Source: UBA10649 sp965227045
Lineage (GTDB): Bacteria; Actinomycetota; Actinomycetes; S36-B12
Assembly (NCBI GenBank): GCA_965227045.1
Contig: OZ245718.1
Span: forward strand, 1,860,001 to 1,924,000
Direction of reading: 5' to 3'
DNA: 64,000 nucleotides
Part shown: positions 8,497 to 17,090 of the stretch, in pieces
Position numbering within the stretch: position 1 is the stretch's first letter
How the letters are laid out: every line of letters begins with the position of its first letter
The notes under the pieces: generated by a model
What the model was told of the DNA's origin: nothing
What the model saw: only the letters and a program-made list of their open reading frames with translations
Databases searched by the model: none
Made by a program: the position numbers and the translations under genes

Positions 8497-10127
8497 GAGC
8501 TGGTCGTCTCCGGGTTCGTAGTCGCACTGCTGGGGGTGTCATCGGCGCCGAGGAATCGGCGGTTGATCTCTGTCTCGTTCACGGCGTCGCCGACGAGCTC
8601 GGAGGCGATGGTGCCGTTGCGCATGATCAGGACGCGGTCGCACAAGGTGGCGAGTTCCTCGACGTCGGTCGAGGAGACGATCACGACGGCTCCGTCGTCG
8701 GAGGCCTCCATGATCACGCGATGCAGCTGGGCCTTGGCCCCGACGTCGACGCCCTGGGTCGGCTCGTCCAGCAGCAGGACCTTCGGGGCCACGCGCAGCC
8801 ACTTGCCCAGCACGATCTTCTGCTGGTTGCCTCCGGAGAAGCTCGCGAGCACCTGCCTGATCCCGTCGCGCGGGCTGACCTGCAGCCGCTCGAACCAGCG
8901 CTTGGCCTCGTTGTCCTCAAGCTTGCCGCGCAGGAACCCGCCCTTCCAGAACGGGCGCACGTTGACGGCGGTGAGGTTCTCGGTGGCGTTCAGCTGCATG
9001 AAGCCGCCGGAGATCTTGCGGTCGGGGGTCAGGTAGCCGATGCCGTTGGCGATCGCGGCGGGCGGGCGGAACGCCGGGACGAGGTCGTCGTTGACGCGGA
9101 CCTCTCCGGACTCGCGAGGCAATGCTCCGTACACCGAGCCCAGCAACGACTCCCGGCCCGAGCCGGTGAGCCCGTACACGCCCAGGATCTCCCCCGAGCG
9201 CGCGGTGATCGACACGCCCTTGATGACCTCGGTGCGCAGGTCGGAGATGGTGAACACCGTGCCGGTCGCCTTGCCTGCGGCCGAGCCCTTGCGCGACCGG
9301 TGGACAGCCTCGAGCTCACTGCCCACCAGACGGTGCACCAGCGTCGCGTGATTGATGTCCTCGACCCGAGATGACTCCACCAGGTAGCCATCGCGCAGGA
9401 CGGAGACCTGGTTGGCGAGCTGGAACACCTCGTCGAGGTGGTGGGTGACGTACAGGATGCCGACGCCCTCGGCGGCGGTGCGCCGGAGCATGGAGTGCAG
9501 GTGCTCGACCTCTTCGGTCGGCAGCGTGGCGGTCGGCTCGTCGAGCACCAGGACCGCGGCCGAGCCCTCGTCCTGGTACACCGCGCGCGCCACCGCAAGA
9601 CCGGTGCGCTGCGCGGGTGTCAACGTCGCGACCAGGGCCTTCGGGCTCACGTTCAGGTCGACGATCTCCAGGGCTCGCTTCGCGCGAGCGAGCTCGTCCT
9701 TGCCGCGGATCGAGCCGAACGTCGTGGCGTATCCACGCGTGAACGCCAGGTTGTCCAGAACCGACGACGATGCGATCAGGCCTAGGTCCTGATGCACGAA
9801 CCGCAGGCCCATCTTGGTCGACGTCGCCGGGTTGCCGAACTCCAGCGGCTCTCCCAGCACGTAGCACGCGCCGCCCTCGTCGGGAACGTGAAAGCCCGAC
9901 AGGATCTTGATCAGGGTCGACTTGCCGGATCCGTTCTGGCCGAGCAGGGCATGGATCTCGCCCTTGGCGATCCGCAACTCGAACGGCTGGAGCACCGTTC
10001 GAGTCCCGAACGTCTTTGCCAGGCCATCAGTGAACAGAGCCGGCACCGCCAGGGTGGTGGCGCCACTGGCGCCACCACCCTGCGCGCCGGCACTTGGGGA
10101 TGCCGGGTCGTTGCTAGTCGTACTCAA
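8493..10127 (-). CDS. Ribose/sugar-type ABC transporter ATPase, two nucleotide-binding domains (RbsA family)
   Basis: 544 residues with two ABC domains, as usual for RbsA/XylG/MglA. The N-terminal domain has Walker A GQNGSGKST near 64 and Walker B VLDEPTA; the C-terminal domain has the degenerate Walker A GLTGSGRES typical of the family, signature FSGGNQQK and LLDEPTQGVD. Start is a TTG with AAGGA upstream. A Gly/Ala-rich N-terminal leader of about 30 residues precedes the first domain. Second gene of the SBP-ATPase-permease operon; energises uptake with the permease at 7432-8496. Confidence 0.94.
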   Translation of the reverse strand: MSTTSNDPASPSAGAQGGGASGATTLAVPALFTDGLAKTFGTRTVLQPFELRIAKGEIHALLGQNGSGKSTLIKILSGFHVPDEGGACYVLGEPLEFGNPATSTKMGLRFVHQDLGLIASSSVLDNLAFTRGYATTFGSIRGKDELARAKRALEIVDLNVSPKALVATLTPAQRTGLAVARAVYQDEGSAAVLVLDEPTATLPTEEVEHLHSMLRRTAAEGVGILYVTHHLDEVFQLANQVSVLRDGYLVESSRVEDINHATLVHRLVGSELEAVHRSRKGSAAGKATGTVFTISDLRTEVIKGVSITARSGEILGVYGLTGSGRESLLGSVYGALPRESGEVRVNDDLVPAFRPPAAIANGIGYLTPDRKISGGFMQLNATENLTAVNVRPFWKGGFLRGKLEDNEAKRWFERLQVSPRDGIRQVLASFSGGNQQKIVLGKWLRVAPKVLLLDEPTQGVDVGAKAQLHRVIMEASDDGAVVIVSSTDVEELATLCDRVLIMRNGTIASELVGDAVNETEINRRFLGADDTPSSATTNPETTSS

Positions 10128-10189
10128 CGGACAACTGTCCTTTCGGTCTTGCTATCGAGCCGTGTGGGTCGCCGTCAGCGCAATGCTGA

Positions 10190-11299
10190 CTACGCGACCT
10201 TCCACAGCTTCTTGTACTGCGCGAGTGCCGTCTCGGGAGCCACGTACGGGAGCTCAACCGAGCCCGCGTTGACCGTGGTGACCAGCTGGAACGGGATGGC
10301 GCTGTTCTTGGTGATACCGGTCGACTTCGTCAGCACTCGCAGCAGCGAGTCCATGTCCGCGTAGCCGTACACCTTGAACGAGTTGGCGCTCCAGACGACG
10401 TTCTGCTTGTTCTTCAGGTTCGCAAGCGTGTTGTCGTCGATGGCCTGGCCGCCGACCTTCACCTTGCTGAGCAGGCCAGCAGCGTCGAGTGCCGGCAGGA
10501 TGCCGCGCGACCACGCCGAGTTGTCGAAGAACAGGTAGGTGATCTCCGGGTTGGCGCGCAGCGTGCTGACGAGAGCCGAGGGGATCTGGCCCGCGGCGAA
10601 CTGGCCGAGGGTGGTCTCCTGGACCTTCACCGTGCAGCCCGGGCACTTCGCCTTGACCTCGGCGAGGAACGCGTCGCGCCACACGATGTACACGTTGTAG
10701 ATGGGCATGTTCTGGAGCAGGATGCTGCCCTTGCCGCCCGAGTCAGCGATGAACCAGTCGGCGAGTGCCTTGCCGATGGGGCCGTTGTTGGCGCAGGTGC
10801 TGCCGCCGGCGAAGATCGAGCCGACCTGGTTCACCGGACAGGTGGAACCGGCGATGATCGGGACCTTGGCTGCTGCGTAGGCGGCCGTGACAGCGTCGCC
10901 CCACTTGCCCGGATCCTCACCTGCGAGCGCGACGCCCGCGGGGTTCTTCTGCAGGGCGTTCATCATGGCCTGCTGGAGGGTGGCCGGGTTGGCGGAGTTG
11001 TATGCGATCGACTCGTAGCTCCAGCCGAGTGCCTGAGCGGCCTCCTGCACGCCAGCCGCGATGAGCACGGTGGAGGCGTTGCCGTTGTTGAGGAAGATGA
11101 CCGACTTGCCCTTGGGGGCCGGGGTCTTCAGCGGGATCGTCTGGTAGATCTTGGTGGGTGCAGTCATCTTCGCCTGGGCGGCGATGAGTGCCTGCTTGAC
11201 CGGGTCAGGCGCGGGCGCCGCACCGGCGACACCGGCAACCGAGACCAAAGAGATGCTGACTGCGGCGGCTGCCACAATCAGACGCTTCGTGGATTTCAT
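10190..11299 (-). CDS. Sugar-type ABC transporter substrate-binding protein (periplasmic-binding 4 fold)
   Basis: 369 residues with a classic Sec signal peptide (KR at 5-6, hydrophobic 8-26, Ala-rich cleavage region near 28), followed by a LacI/RbsB-type two-lobe binding protein (about 60-340). There is no lipobox cysteine at the signal end, so it is secreted or held by the permease complex. Four cysteines in about 160-220 may form disulfides. GGAG precedes the ATG by 6 nt. First gene of the importer operon, divergent from the VOC/CoA-transferase operon across a 268-bp region rich in GTTAAC-like elements. Ligand unknown. Confidence 0.9.
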   Translation of the reverse strand: MKSTKRLIVAAAAVSISLVSVAGVAGAAPAPDPVKQALIAAQAKMTAPTKIYQTIPLKTPAPKGKSVIFLNNGNASTVLIAAGVQEAAQALGWSYESIAYNSANPATLQQAMMNALQKNPAGVALAGEDPGKWGDAVTAAYAAAKVPIIAGSTCPVNQVGSIFAGGSTCANNGPIGKALADWFIADSGGKGSILLQNMPIYNVYIVWRDAFLAEVKAKCPGCTVKVQETTLGQFAAGQIPSALVSTLRANPEITYLFFDNSAWSRGILPALDAAGLLSKVKVGGQAIDDNTLANLKNKQNVVWSANSFKVYGYADMDSLLRVLTKSTGITKNSAIPFQLVTTVNAGSVELPYVAPETALAQYKKLWKVA

Positions 11300-11340
11300 T
11301 CAAGCTCCTATCGAGGATTGGTGGCGACCGCGTCTAACCG

Positions 11341-11355
11341 TTAACGCTGTTAACC
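11341..11355. promoter_or_regulatory. Paired GTTAAC palindromes in the divergent importer/VOC promoter region
   Basis: Two GTTAAC palindromes separated by 3 nt lie 42 bp upstream of the binding-protein ATG. Further GTTAT elements occur at 11411-11416, 11422-11426 and 11437-11441, and an ACTTAACAACGTGTATTAG stretch at 11509-11527 precedes the VOC gene. The whole 11300-11567 spacer is AT-rich against its flanks and has no coding potential; it must hold two divergent promoters. Operator status is inference from recurrence. Confidence 0.4.
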
Positions 11356-11567
11356 ATGTGGACAGATCATCGGTCACATCGGCGTTCACGGATAGGGCAA
11401 AACAGAACGGTTATCATTTCGTTATATTTCACAGGGTTATCTATCCCACTGCCGGGCACGGTGAACCCACGATCACTCGATGTCGATCTGCTACAAATGG
11501 CGCGCATTACTTAACAACGTGTATTAGTTTGAGCCGGTAACCGCGCAGCGATCTCCTGGAGGAAGTC

Positions 11568-12077
11568 ATGGCTCGCAAGCCGAAGATGCACCTGTACCAC
11601 ACGGGGATCATCGTCGATAACCTCCACGAGGCGATGGAGACGTGGAGCGAGGCGCTGGACCTCAAGTGGGCTCCGCCGAAGCAGGCGACCAGTCCGATGC
11701 TGTGCCCCGACGGCATCCTCGAGCGCGACGTGACGTTCACCTACTCGCTGCAGGGCCCGCATTTCATCGAACTGCTCGAGCAGGTGAACCCCGCGCCGTA
11801 CATCAACCTCACCGGTGGCCGGTACGTGCATCACCTGGGCTACTACACCGACGATCTTGAGCGCAGTTCGCGCGAACTCGAAGAGCGCGGGTTCCGCAGG
11901 GAGTTGTCCGGGGTTGACCATGACGGCAATATCGCCCGCGCCGCATTCCACTACAGCCCCGAGTCGCCGGGGATGTGGATCGAACTCGTCGCTGGCGAGA
12001 TCGCCAGCGAGATCGGCGGCTGGATCGCCGATGCCGCGGCCGCGCACGGGATTCCGTACCAGTCCCCCTTCGAATAG
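11568..12077 (+). CDS. VOC-superfamily (glyoxalase/methylmalonyl-CoA epimerase-like) protein
   Basis: 169 residues with two beta-alpha-beta-beta-beta modules: first HTGIIVDN (12-19), second VHHLGYYTDD starting near 87. His12, His88, Glu65 or Glu137-type positions are plausible metal ligands as in methylmalonyl-CoA epimerase, though not all can be assigned by eye. GGAGG lies 5 nt before the ATG. It leads a three-gene rightward operon with a CoA-transferase and an alpha-beta-barrel protein. It may epimerise or isomerise a CoA intermediate, or act as a ring-cleavage or lactone-forming lyase; VOC proteins are too diverse to choose. Confidence 0.85.
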   Translation: MARKPKMHLYHTGIIVDNLHEAMETWSEALDLKWAPPKQATSPMLCPDGILERDVTFTYSLQGPHFIELLEQVNPAPYINLTGGRYVHHLGYYTDDLERSSRELEERGFRRELSGVDHDGNIARAAFHYSPESPGMWIELVAGEIASEIGGWIADAAAAHGIPYQSPFE

Positions 12078-12085
12078 GCCTGCCC

Positions 12086-13303
12086 ATGACCTCCGCGACT
12101 AAACCGCTCAGCGGCCTGCACATCGTTGACATCTCGACCTACGTCGCCGGCCCGTCGGCGACCATGACGCTCGCGCAACTCGGTGCCGATGTTGTGCGCG
12201 TCGATCCGCCGGGTGGCGCGACCGACACCAAGCGTCTGCCGATCGGTCCCGACGGCACCAGCCTGTACTGGGTTGGGCTCAACAAGGGCAAGCGCTCGAT
12301 CGCGATCGACACCCGCCAGGACGCTGGTCGAAAGATCGTGCAAGACCTCATTGCCGTTCCAGGTGACGGACACGGCATCGTCGTGACCAACTCCGTCGCG
12401 CACGAGTGGATCAGCTACGAGGCGCTACGCGCCGTTCGTCCTGACGTGATCCACGTGCACATCTTCGGGCGCGCGGACGGCAAGCCCGCGGTCGACTACA
12501 CCATCAACCCGGAGGTCGGCCTTCCCTGGCTAACGGGGCCGACGAACTCCGCGACGCCGGTCAACCACGTGCTGCCGGCATGGGATCTGCTCGCGGGCCT
12601 GCATGCTGCGATGGCCGTGCTCGTCGCCGAACGCACGCGACGCGAAACGGGCGAGGGCCAGTCCATCCAGCTCAGCCTCGATTCGGTCGCGACCTCGGTC
12701 ATGGGCCACCTGGGGTTCGTCGCCGACGTCGCGCTGAACGGAAACGAGCGACTCCGTGACGGCAACCACCTGTTCGGCAGCTTCGGCTGCGACTTTCCCA
12801 CGGCCGATGGAAAGCGGGTCATGGTTGTCGCCCTCACATCACGGCACTGGCGGAGCATGGTCGACCTCACCGGATCTCGCGATGTGGTCTCGGCTCTTGA
12901 GAAGGCGCTCGACGTCGACTTCACCCGAGAGCAGATGCGCTACGAGCACCGCGATCTCCTCACCGCCCTCCTCGCACCGTGGTTCGCGCGTCACTCTCGC
13001 GACCAGGTCGCCGAAGCGCTCGACGCGGGCCAGGTGCTGTGGGGTGACTACCGCACGGTCACCGAGATGGTCACCGCGCCCGATGGCCTGATCAGGACCG
13101 GCGACCTCTTCCAGGACGTCATGCAGCCCGGGGTCGGCACCTTCCCCGTCCCCGGTCCGGTCGCCCGCACCACGCAGTGGGAGCCCGGCGTGCCCGAGCC
13201 CGCCCCGTCAATCGGCCAGCACACCGACACTGTTCTCGCCGACTGGCTGGAGATCTCCCCCGAGACGTTGTCGGAGCTCCGCGCTTCCAACGTCATCGCC
13301 TGA
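12086..13303 (+). CDS. CaiB/BaiF family CoA-transferase
   Basis: 405 residues from the ATG at 12086, 8 nt after the VOC stop; the frame is open further upstream but that part overlaps VOC. N-terminal PLSGLHIVDIS and LNKGKRSIAID (65-75) are family landmarks. The active-site segment is PAVDYTINPEVG with Asp137 in place of the usual YDxxxQAxSG, so the nucleophile is kept but its surroundings are divergent from the paralogue at 3940-5169. It may act as a CoA-transferase or a CoA-dependent racemase, since alpha-methylacyl-CoA racemases share this fold. Confidence 0.9.
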   Translation: MTSATKPLSGLHIVDISTYVAGPSATMTLAQLGADVVRVDPPGGATDTKRLPIGPDGTSLYWVGLNKGKRSIAIDTRQDAGRKIVQDLIAVPGDGHGIVVTNSVAHEWISYEALRAVRPDVIHVHIFGRADGKPAVDYTINPEVGLPWLTGPTNSATPVNHVLPAWDLLAGLHAAMAVLVAERTRRETGEGQSIQLSLDSVATSVMGHLGFVADVALNGNERLRDGNHLFGSFGCDFPTADGKRVMVVALTSRHWRSMVDLTGSRDVVSALEKALDVDFTREQMRYEHRDLLTALLAPWFARHSRDQVAEALDAGQVLWGDYRTVTEMVTAPDGLIRTGDLFQDVMQPGVGTFPVPGPVARTTQWEPGVPEPAPSIGQHTDTVLADWLEISPETLSELRASNVIA

Positions 13304-13326
13304 CCGTACGGACCTGGAGCAACGAC

Positions 13327-14112
13327 GTGACTGACGAGCGAGCATTCCTGACACTGACTCACTTGGCGGACCAGACCCGCCACGCGGAGTACAACGAGTG
13401 GCACCAGCTCGATCACCTGCCCGAGAACATGCTGCTCAAGGGCGTGGCCTGGGGCAATCGATGGGTGCGAACGCCCGAATGCATCGGCGTCAGTTACGCG
13501 CCTGACGAGACGCTCGCCACGTCGCAGTACGCGGTCATGTACGCGTTCCGCTCGCCGGCCAACCGGTCGGTCCAGGAATGGACCGACTTGAATCAGCGGG
13601 CGATCTGGTGGGGCAGGCGTCCGGAGCTGGAATGGACACTGCGCAACCCGCTGGGCTTCTTCGAGACGGTGAAGGCATATGCGGCACCGCGAGTGCTCGT
13701 CTCCGCCGATGCGATCCCGCATCGACCCCACCGCGGAATTCACCTGACCGTGTCGCGTATCGCTGAGCCGGAGTCGCCCGCATCGGTGCAACTCATGCGC
13801 GACTACGACCGGGAGTTCATCCCGTACCTGCTCGAGGTCGATGGCGTGGCAGGCGTGCAGACCTACCGGTTCGGGGGCGGTGCGGCCGCCTTCGGCGGCG
13901 CTAGCGCCGAGGCGGCCGAGGCGAGCGGCCTACTTGTGCGGCTGGCCTTCCTCGATGGCGATCCGATCGCGACGACCGAGGCCATCTACGAGCAGCAGCC
14001 GTTGTGGATTCGCGGCAACGAGAGCGCGGACGCCGCGGAGCAGGTGCTGCTCAGCGCGCCGTTCGAATCGATCAGTCCGTGGCAGTGGGACTGGTTCGAC
14101 GACGCCCGCTAG
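13327..14112 (+). CDS. Dimeric alpha-beta-barrel (EthD/Dabb-like) protein
   Basis: 261 residues from a GTG with GGAG seven bases upstream; the longer open frame overlaps the CoA-transferase gene. The N-terminal half carries YNEWHQLDHLPE, a ferredoxin-like dimeric-barrel signature seen in EthD and related proteins, and a second, weaker module starts near residue 140 (HLTVSRIAEPE), so it is probably a fused tandem barrel. Function unknown; such proteins can be small oxygenases, cyclases or accessory factors for P450 pathways. Last gene of the VOC operon; it ends one base before the convergent SDR gene. Confidence 0.7.
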   Translation: MTDERAFLTLTHLADQTRHAEYNEWHQLDHLPENMLLKGVAWGNRWVRTPECIGVSYAPDETLATSQYAVMYAFRSPANRSVQEWTDLNQRAIWWGRRPELEWTLRNPLGFFETVKAYAAPRVLVSADAIPHRPHRGIHLTVSRIAEPESPASVQLMRDYDREFIPYLLEVDGVAGVQTYRFGGGAAAFGGASAEAAEASGLLVRLAFLDGDPIATTEAIYEQQPLWIRGNESADAAEQVLLSAPFESISPWQWDWFDDAR

Positions 14113-14892
14113 TCACCAGGGGTTGTCGCCCCGCAGGATGGCCTCACTGCCACCGTCGATGAAAATGACCTGGCCGCACATGTGCGAGTTCTCCTCGCTC
14201 ACCAGCCACGCGAGCAGGCTCGCAGGTGCCGCCGGCGGCGCGAAGCCGTTGAGCGGCATCGGCGCACCACTCATCAACGCTGCTGTCCCGGCATCCGTGG
14301 ACAGCAGCGGCTGGGTGATTCCGGTAGTTGCCACCACTGCAGGTGCCACCGCGTTCAGCGCGATTCCTGCACCGGCCCACTCCTGTGTTGGCGCCACGCG
14401 GCGGAGCCATCTGGCGAACGCCTTCTTGGTCGACGCGTAGATGATCGCGCCGGCCCCCTGTTCGACAAGCGCTGCGGCGCGCGCCAACGCGCCCGATTCA
14501 TCGCCGGCAAGCATGAGGTCGACGAGCGCTTCGTCGACGTCGTACAGGACCGCGCGGGATGCGACGCCTGCTGCGCGGCCGGTCTCAGACTCGGCCAGAA
14601 GAGGACGCAGGTCGGCGAGAGTGGCGACCATGCCGAAGTAGTTCACCGCGACCGTCGCAGGGATCGGAGCGGCGATGCCCGCGATCGCGAGTACGGCATC
14701 GACACGGCCTCCGCTGAGGCTACTTACCTCATCGACCATCCGGCGGCGCCCGTCCGCTGTCGTGAGGTCGACGTTGACCTGAGCATCGCGGAGGTCAACG
14801 CCGATCACCGTCTCGCCCCTGCTCTCCAGCAGGTCCTTGGTCGCCTTCCCGATTCCCGAGGAGGAACCGGTGACGACGTTGATTCGGGTCAT
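14113..14892 (-). CDS. Short-chain dehydrogenase, 3-alpha-hydroxysteroid dehydrogenase/carbonyl reductase type
   Basis: 259 residues from the ATG at 14892, with TAGGAGG six bases upstream. Cofactor motif TGSSSGIG (8-15), VDLRDAQV (32-39) and VNYFG (83-87) resemble Comamonas testosteroni 3-alpha-HSD as I recall it; the catalytic pair is Tyr152/Lys156 (YASTK). The segment carrying the catalytic Ser is shortened and hard to place. NAD(P)-dependent oxidation of a ring or side-chain alcohol is likely. It is followed upstream, 10 nt away, by a SnoaL-like gene, repeating the SDR-SnoaL pairing of this stretch. Confidence 0.88.
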   Translation of the reverse strand: MTRINVVTGSSSGIGKATKDLLESRGETVIGVDLRDAQVNVDLTTADGRRRMVDEVSSLSGGRVDAVLAIAGIAAPIPATVAVNYFGMVATLADLRPLLAESETGRAAGVASRAVLYDVDEALVDLMLAGDESGALARAAALVEQGAGAIIYASTKKAFARWLRRVAPTQEWAGAGIALNAVAPAVVATTGITQPLLSTDAGTAALMSGAPMPLNGFAPPAAPASLLAWLVSEENSHMCGQVIFIDGGSEAILRGDNPW

Positions 14893-14902
14893 GATGTGCC
14901 TC

Positions 14903-15328
14903 CTAGGCGCGGCGGTGGCTGTCCATGTCGCCGACCAGGCGACGGGTGATCTCGCGGGACCTGAATCGCCACTCACCATCCACCTTGGCGAACGTGTCGT
15001 CGTAGAAGTTTGCCGTGATGATGGTTGGCGGATCCTCGGCCCGAATCTGCTGGATGACCGTGATGTAGCTGTGCGCCGTCGCTGAGTCGCCGTCCGGCAG
15101 CACTGACACGTCCACGTTTGTGACAACGTGTTGAGTGCGGGGGCTTCCGTCGTAGAGGATCACTCGCGTCTGGAACCACTCGAGCACGCGGTCGTAACCG
15201 TCCTGCCCGAACCACGTGGCCTCGCGAAAGAGCTCAGCGACCTCGGTGAAGTGCGCGGAGTCGATCAACCGCGCGTATTCGAAGATGAGATGCTCGATGG
15301 CACGGGTGTCGTCGCAAGTCGTGCACAT
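14903..15328 (-). CDS. NTF2/SnoaL-like protein
   Basis: 141 residues from the ATG at 15328 (AGGCAGG 5 nt upstream); an earlier ATG at 15370 would overlap the SDR stop. The cone-shaped NTF2-like fold is suggested by an N-terminal helical part (AIEHLIFEYARLID), a Trp/Phe-rich middle and the ending FAKVDGEWRFRSRE. Members act as small hydratases, isomerases or dehydratases, or have no catalysis at all. One of five SnoaL-like genes in the first 17.7 kb. Confidence 0.8.
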   Translation of the reverse strand: MCTTCDDTRAIEHLIFEYARLIDSAHFTEVAELFREATWFGQDGYDRVLEWFQTRVILYDGSPRTQHVVTNVDVSVLPDGDSATAHSYITVIQQIRAEDPPTIITANFYDDTFAKVDGEWRFRSREITRRLVGDMDSHRRA

Positions 15329-15338
15329 CGCAGCCTGC

Positions 15339-16148
15339 CTAGGTTGCATTCGGAGCGGCCGCAGCGCCACTTCCCGAGTTCGGCATCAGCGTCAACGAGA
15401 GGCCACCGTCGACGACCAGGTCGATGCCGGTGATCTGCGACGCCCTCGGCCCGGCGAGGAACAGGATCGCGTTGGCAACATCCTCGGCCTGACCGATCTT
15501 GCGCAGGGGAATCATCGACTCGCGACGTTCGCGGTTAGCGCGCTGTTCTGGGCTGTCACCGCCGAAGGCGTTGAAGGTCATGCCGGTAATCGTCGGTCCG
15601 GGCGACACCGTGTTGGCGCGGATGCCATCAGGACCCCACTCGAGCGCCATCTGCTTGACGAGCATCATCACGGCCGCCTTGGCGGCACTATAGGAGCCCA
15701 TCGGCGGGGTCGCGTGGGTGCCAGAGACCGACGCGGTCGCGACGATCGAGCCGCGAGCGGCTTTCAGGAGCGGGTGCATCGCCTTGCCCAGTAGCCACGT
15801 GACGCGGGCGTCGACGTTCATGACGATCTCGTAGTCGTCGAGCGACAACTCGGTCAACGCGCCGGCGCGCCCGATCCCCGCGTTGCTGATGAGTGCATCA
15901 AGCCCACCTAGAGTCTCCGCGACCCGCGCGGCGAGCGCAGCCGGAACGTCCGGATCACTGAGGTCGACCACGGCAACAGAGCTTGTAGCACCCAGCGCGG
16001 TGACCTCGGCTGAGACTGCGGCCAGCGCATCCGCATTCTGGTCGACGAGTAACAACTCGACAGGGCTGTCCGTGCTTGCTTGTCGTGCGGCACCCAACGC
16101 CACGGCGCGGCCGATGCCGCTGCCAGCACCCGTGATGAGCATCTTCAT
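15339..16148 (-). CDS. Short-chain dehydrogenase/reductase
   Basis: Classical SDR of 269 residues. TGAGSGIG (6-13), NAG (89-91), Ser140/Ser142 and Tyr153-x3-Lys157 (YSAAK) are intact. Asp36 after the second strand points to NAD(H) preference, which fits an oxidative role. The C-terminus ends in a short Ser/Gly/Ala extension beyond the fold. It lies between two SnoaL-like genes in a leftward operon 17671-14113. Confidence 0.92.
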   Translation of the reverse strand: MKMLITGAGSGIGRAVALGAARQASTDSPVELLLVDQNADALAAVSAEVTALGATSSVAVVDLSDPDVPAALAARVAETLGGLDALISNAGIGRAGALTELSLDDYEIVMNVDARVTWLLGKAMHPLLKAARGSIVATASVSGTHATPPMGSYSAAKAAVMMLVKQMALEWGPDGIRANTVSPGPTITGMTFNAFGGDSPEQRANRERRESMIPLRKIGQAEDVANAILFLAGPRASQITGIDLVVDGGLSLTLMPNSGSGAAAAPNAT

Positions 16149-16161
16149 GTTGTCTCCAGAC

Positions 16162-16626
16162 CTACGCGGGCGGTGGAAGCGGAATGTGCAGCGGCGGACT
16201 CACGAACCAGCGCTGAGTAGTGCGGCTCGCGAACTTCCACTCGCCAGAACGTCGTTCGTAGACGTCGAAATAGGTCGAGCCGACCCAGCACACGCCGCTG
16301 CCGTCGAGCTTCTCCTGGAACGCGAACACGTCTACTCGCCCTAGCGCTCGATCCGGGCTGGTGAACGTCACTGCCTTCGTGGCCGTCCAGTGGAAGGTGC
16401 GCGACCAGTTGTCGAAGATGACGCCGTACGCGTCGCGAATGCGTTCGATCCCGAAGTAGTCATCCCGTGCGGGAATCAGGTACTCCGCATCGGGGTGCCA
16501 CAGGGCCATGAACGTGTCGGCATTCTCGTTCGACAGGAGGCCGACGCAATAGCCTGCAACGAGGGCATCGATGGCGAAACGGGACTCCGCCTCGTCGACT
16601 CGTTGCTCGAGCGCCCGTTCCGTCAC
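16162..16626 (-). CDS. NTF2/SnoaL-like protein, tandem paralogue A
   Basis: 154 residues from a GTG that shares one base with the upstream stop (TAGTG); this start gives exactly the same length as the neighbouring paralogue and aligns without a gap at the N-terminus (LEQRVDE/LEARVDE). Landmarks: W-HPDAEYLIP, HWTATKAVTF, GSTYFDVYERRSGEWKFA and an unusual C-terminal HIPLPPPA. The family is SnoaL_4-like; catalytic residues are not evident. Tandem duplication with divergence is clear, which suggests successive or heteromeric roles in the pathway. Confidence 0.87.
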   Translation of the reverse strand: MTERALEQRVDEAESRFAIDALVAGYCVGLLSNENADTFMALWHPDAEYLIPARDDYFGIERIRDAYGVIFDNWSRTFHWTATKAVTFTSPDRALGRVDVFAFQEKLDGSGVCWVGSTYFDVYERRSGEWKFASRTTQRWFVSPPLHIPLPPPA

Positions 16627-17090
16627 TAGGACGGTGGGGGAAGCGGAATGTCTTGCGCGGGAGTCACGAACCAACGATTGATCGCACGCTTGGCGAACTT
16701 CCACTCACCATTGCGACGCTCGTAGGAATCGAAGTAGGTGCCACCGACCAGGCAGGTGCCGCCGTCGTTGTGATGCTCACACACGGCGAAGACATCGGAG
16801 CGGCCGGTCGCGTGGTCGGCATCCTGGAAGGTTGCCGTGTGGTTCGACGTCCAGTGCCAGGTACGGGCCCACGCCTTCGCGACGCCAGCCTGCGAATCGC
16901 GCAGTCGATCGGTGCCTTGGAAGTCTCCACGGCCACCATCGATCGACAACTGCGAATCGTCGTGCCACAGGCCCATGAAGCGGTCCATGTCGCGGTGGTC
17001 GACGCCTTCGCAGTAGCCGGCGATCAGGTCCGCGATCGCGGCCCGCGACTCCAACTCATCAACCCGAGCCTCCAACGAACGATCACCCAT
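16626..17090 (-). CDS. NTF2/SnoaL-like protein, tandem paralogue B
   Basis: 154 residues, paralogous to the next gene downstream: LEARVDELESR near the start, HWTSNHTATF, GGTYFDSYERRNGEWKFA and C-terminal DIPLPPPS. The shared xIPLPPPx ending is not a general SnoaL feature I know of and marks the pair as a subfamily. Its ATG shares one base with the stop of the gene upstream, so three SnoaL genes are read in one coupled run. Function unknown. Confidence 0.87.
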   Translation of the reverse strand: MGDRSLEARVDELESRAAIADLIAGYCEGVDHRDMDRFMGLWHDDSQLSIDGGRGDFQGTDRLRDSQAGVAKAWARTWHWTSNHTATFQDADHATGRSDVFAVCEHHNDGGTCLVGGTYFDSYERRNGEWKFAKRAINRWFVTPAQDIPLPPPS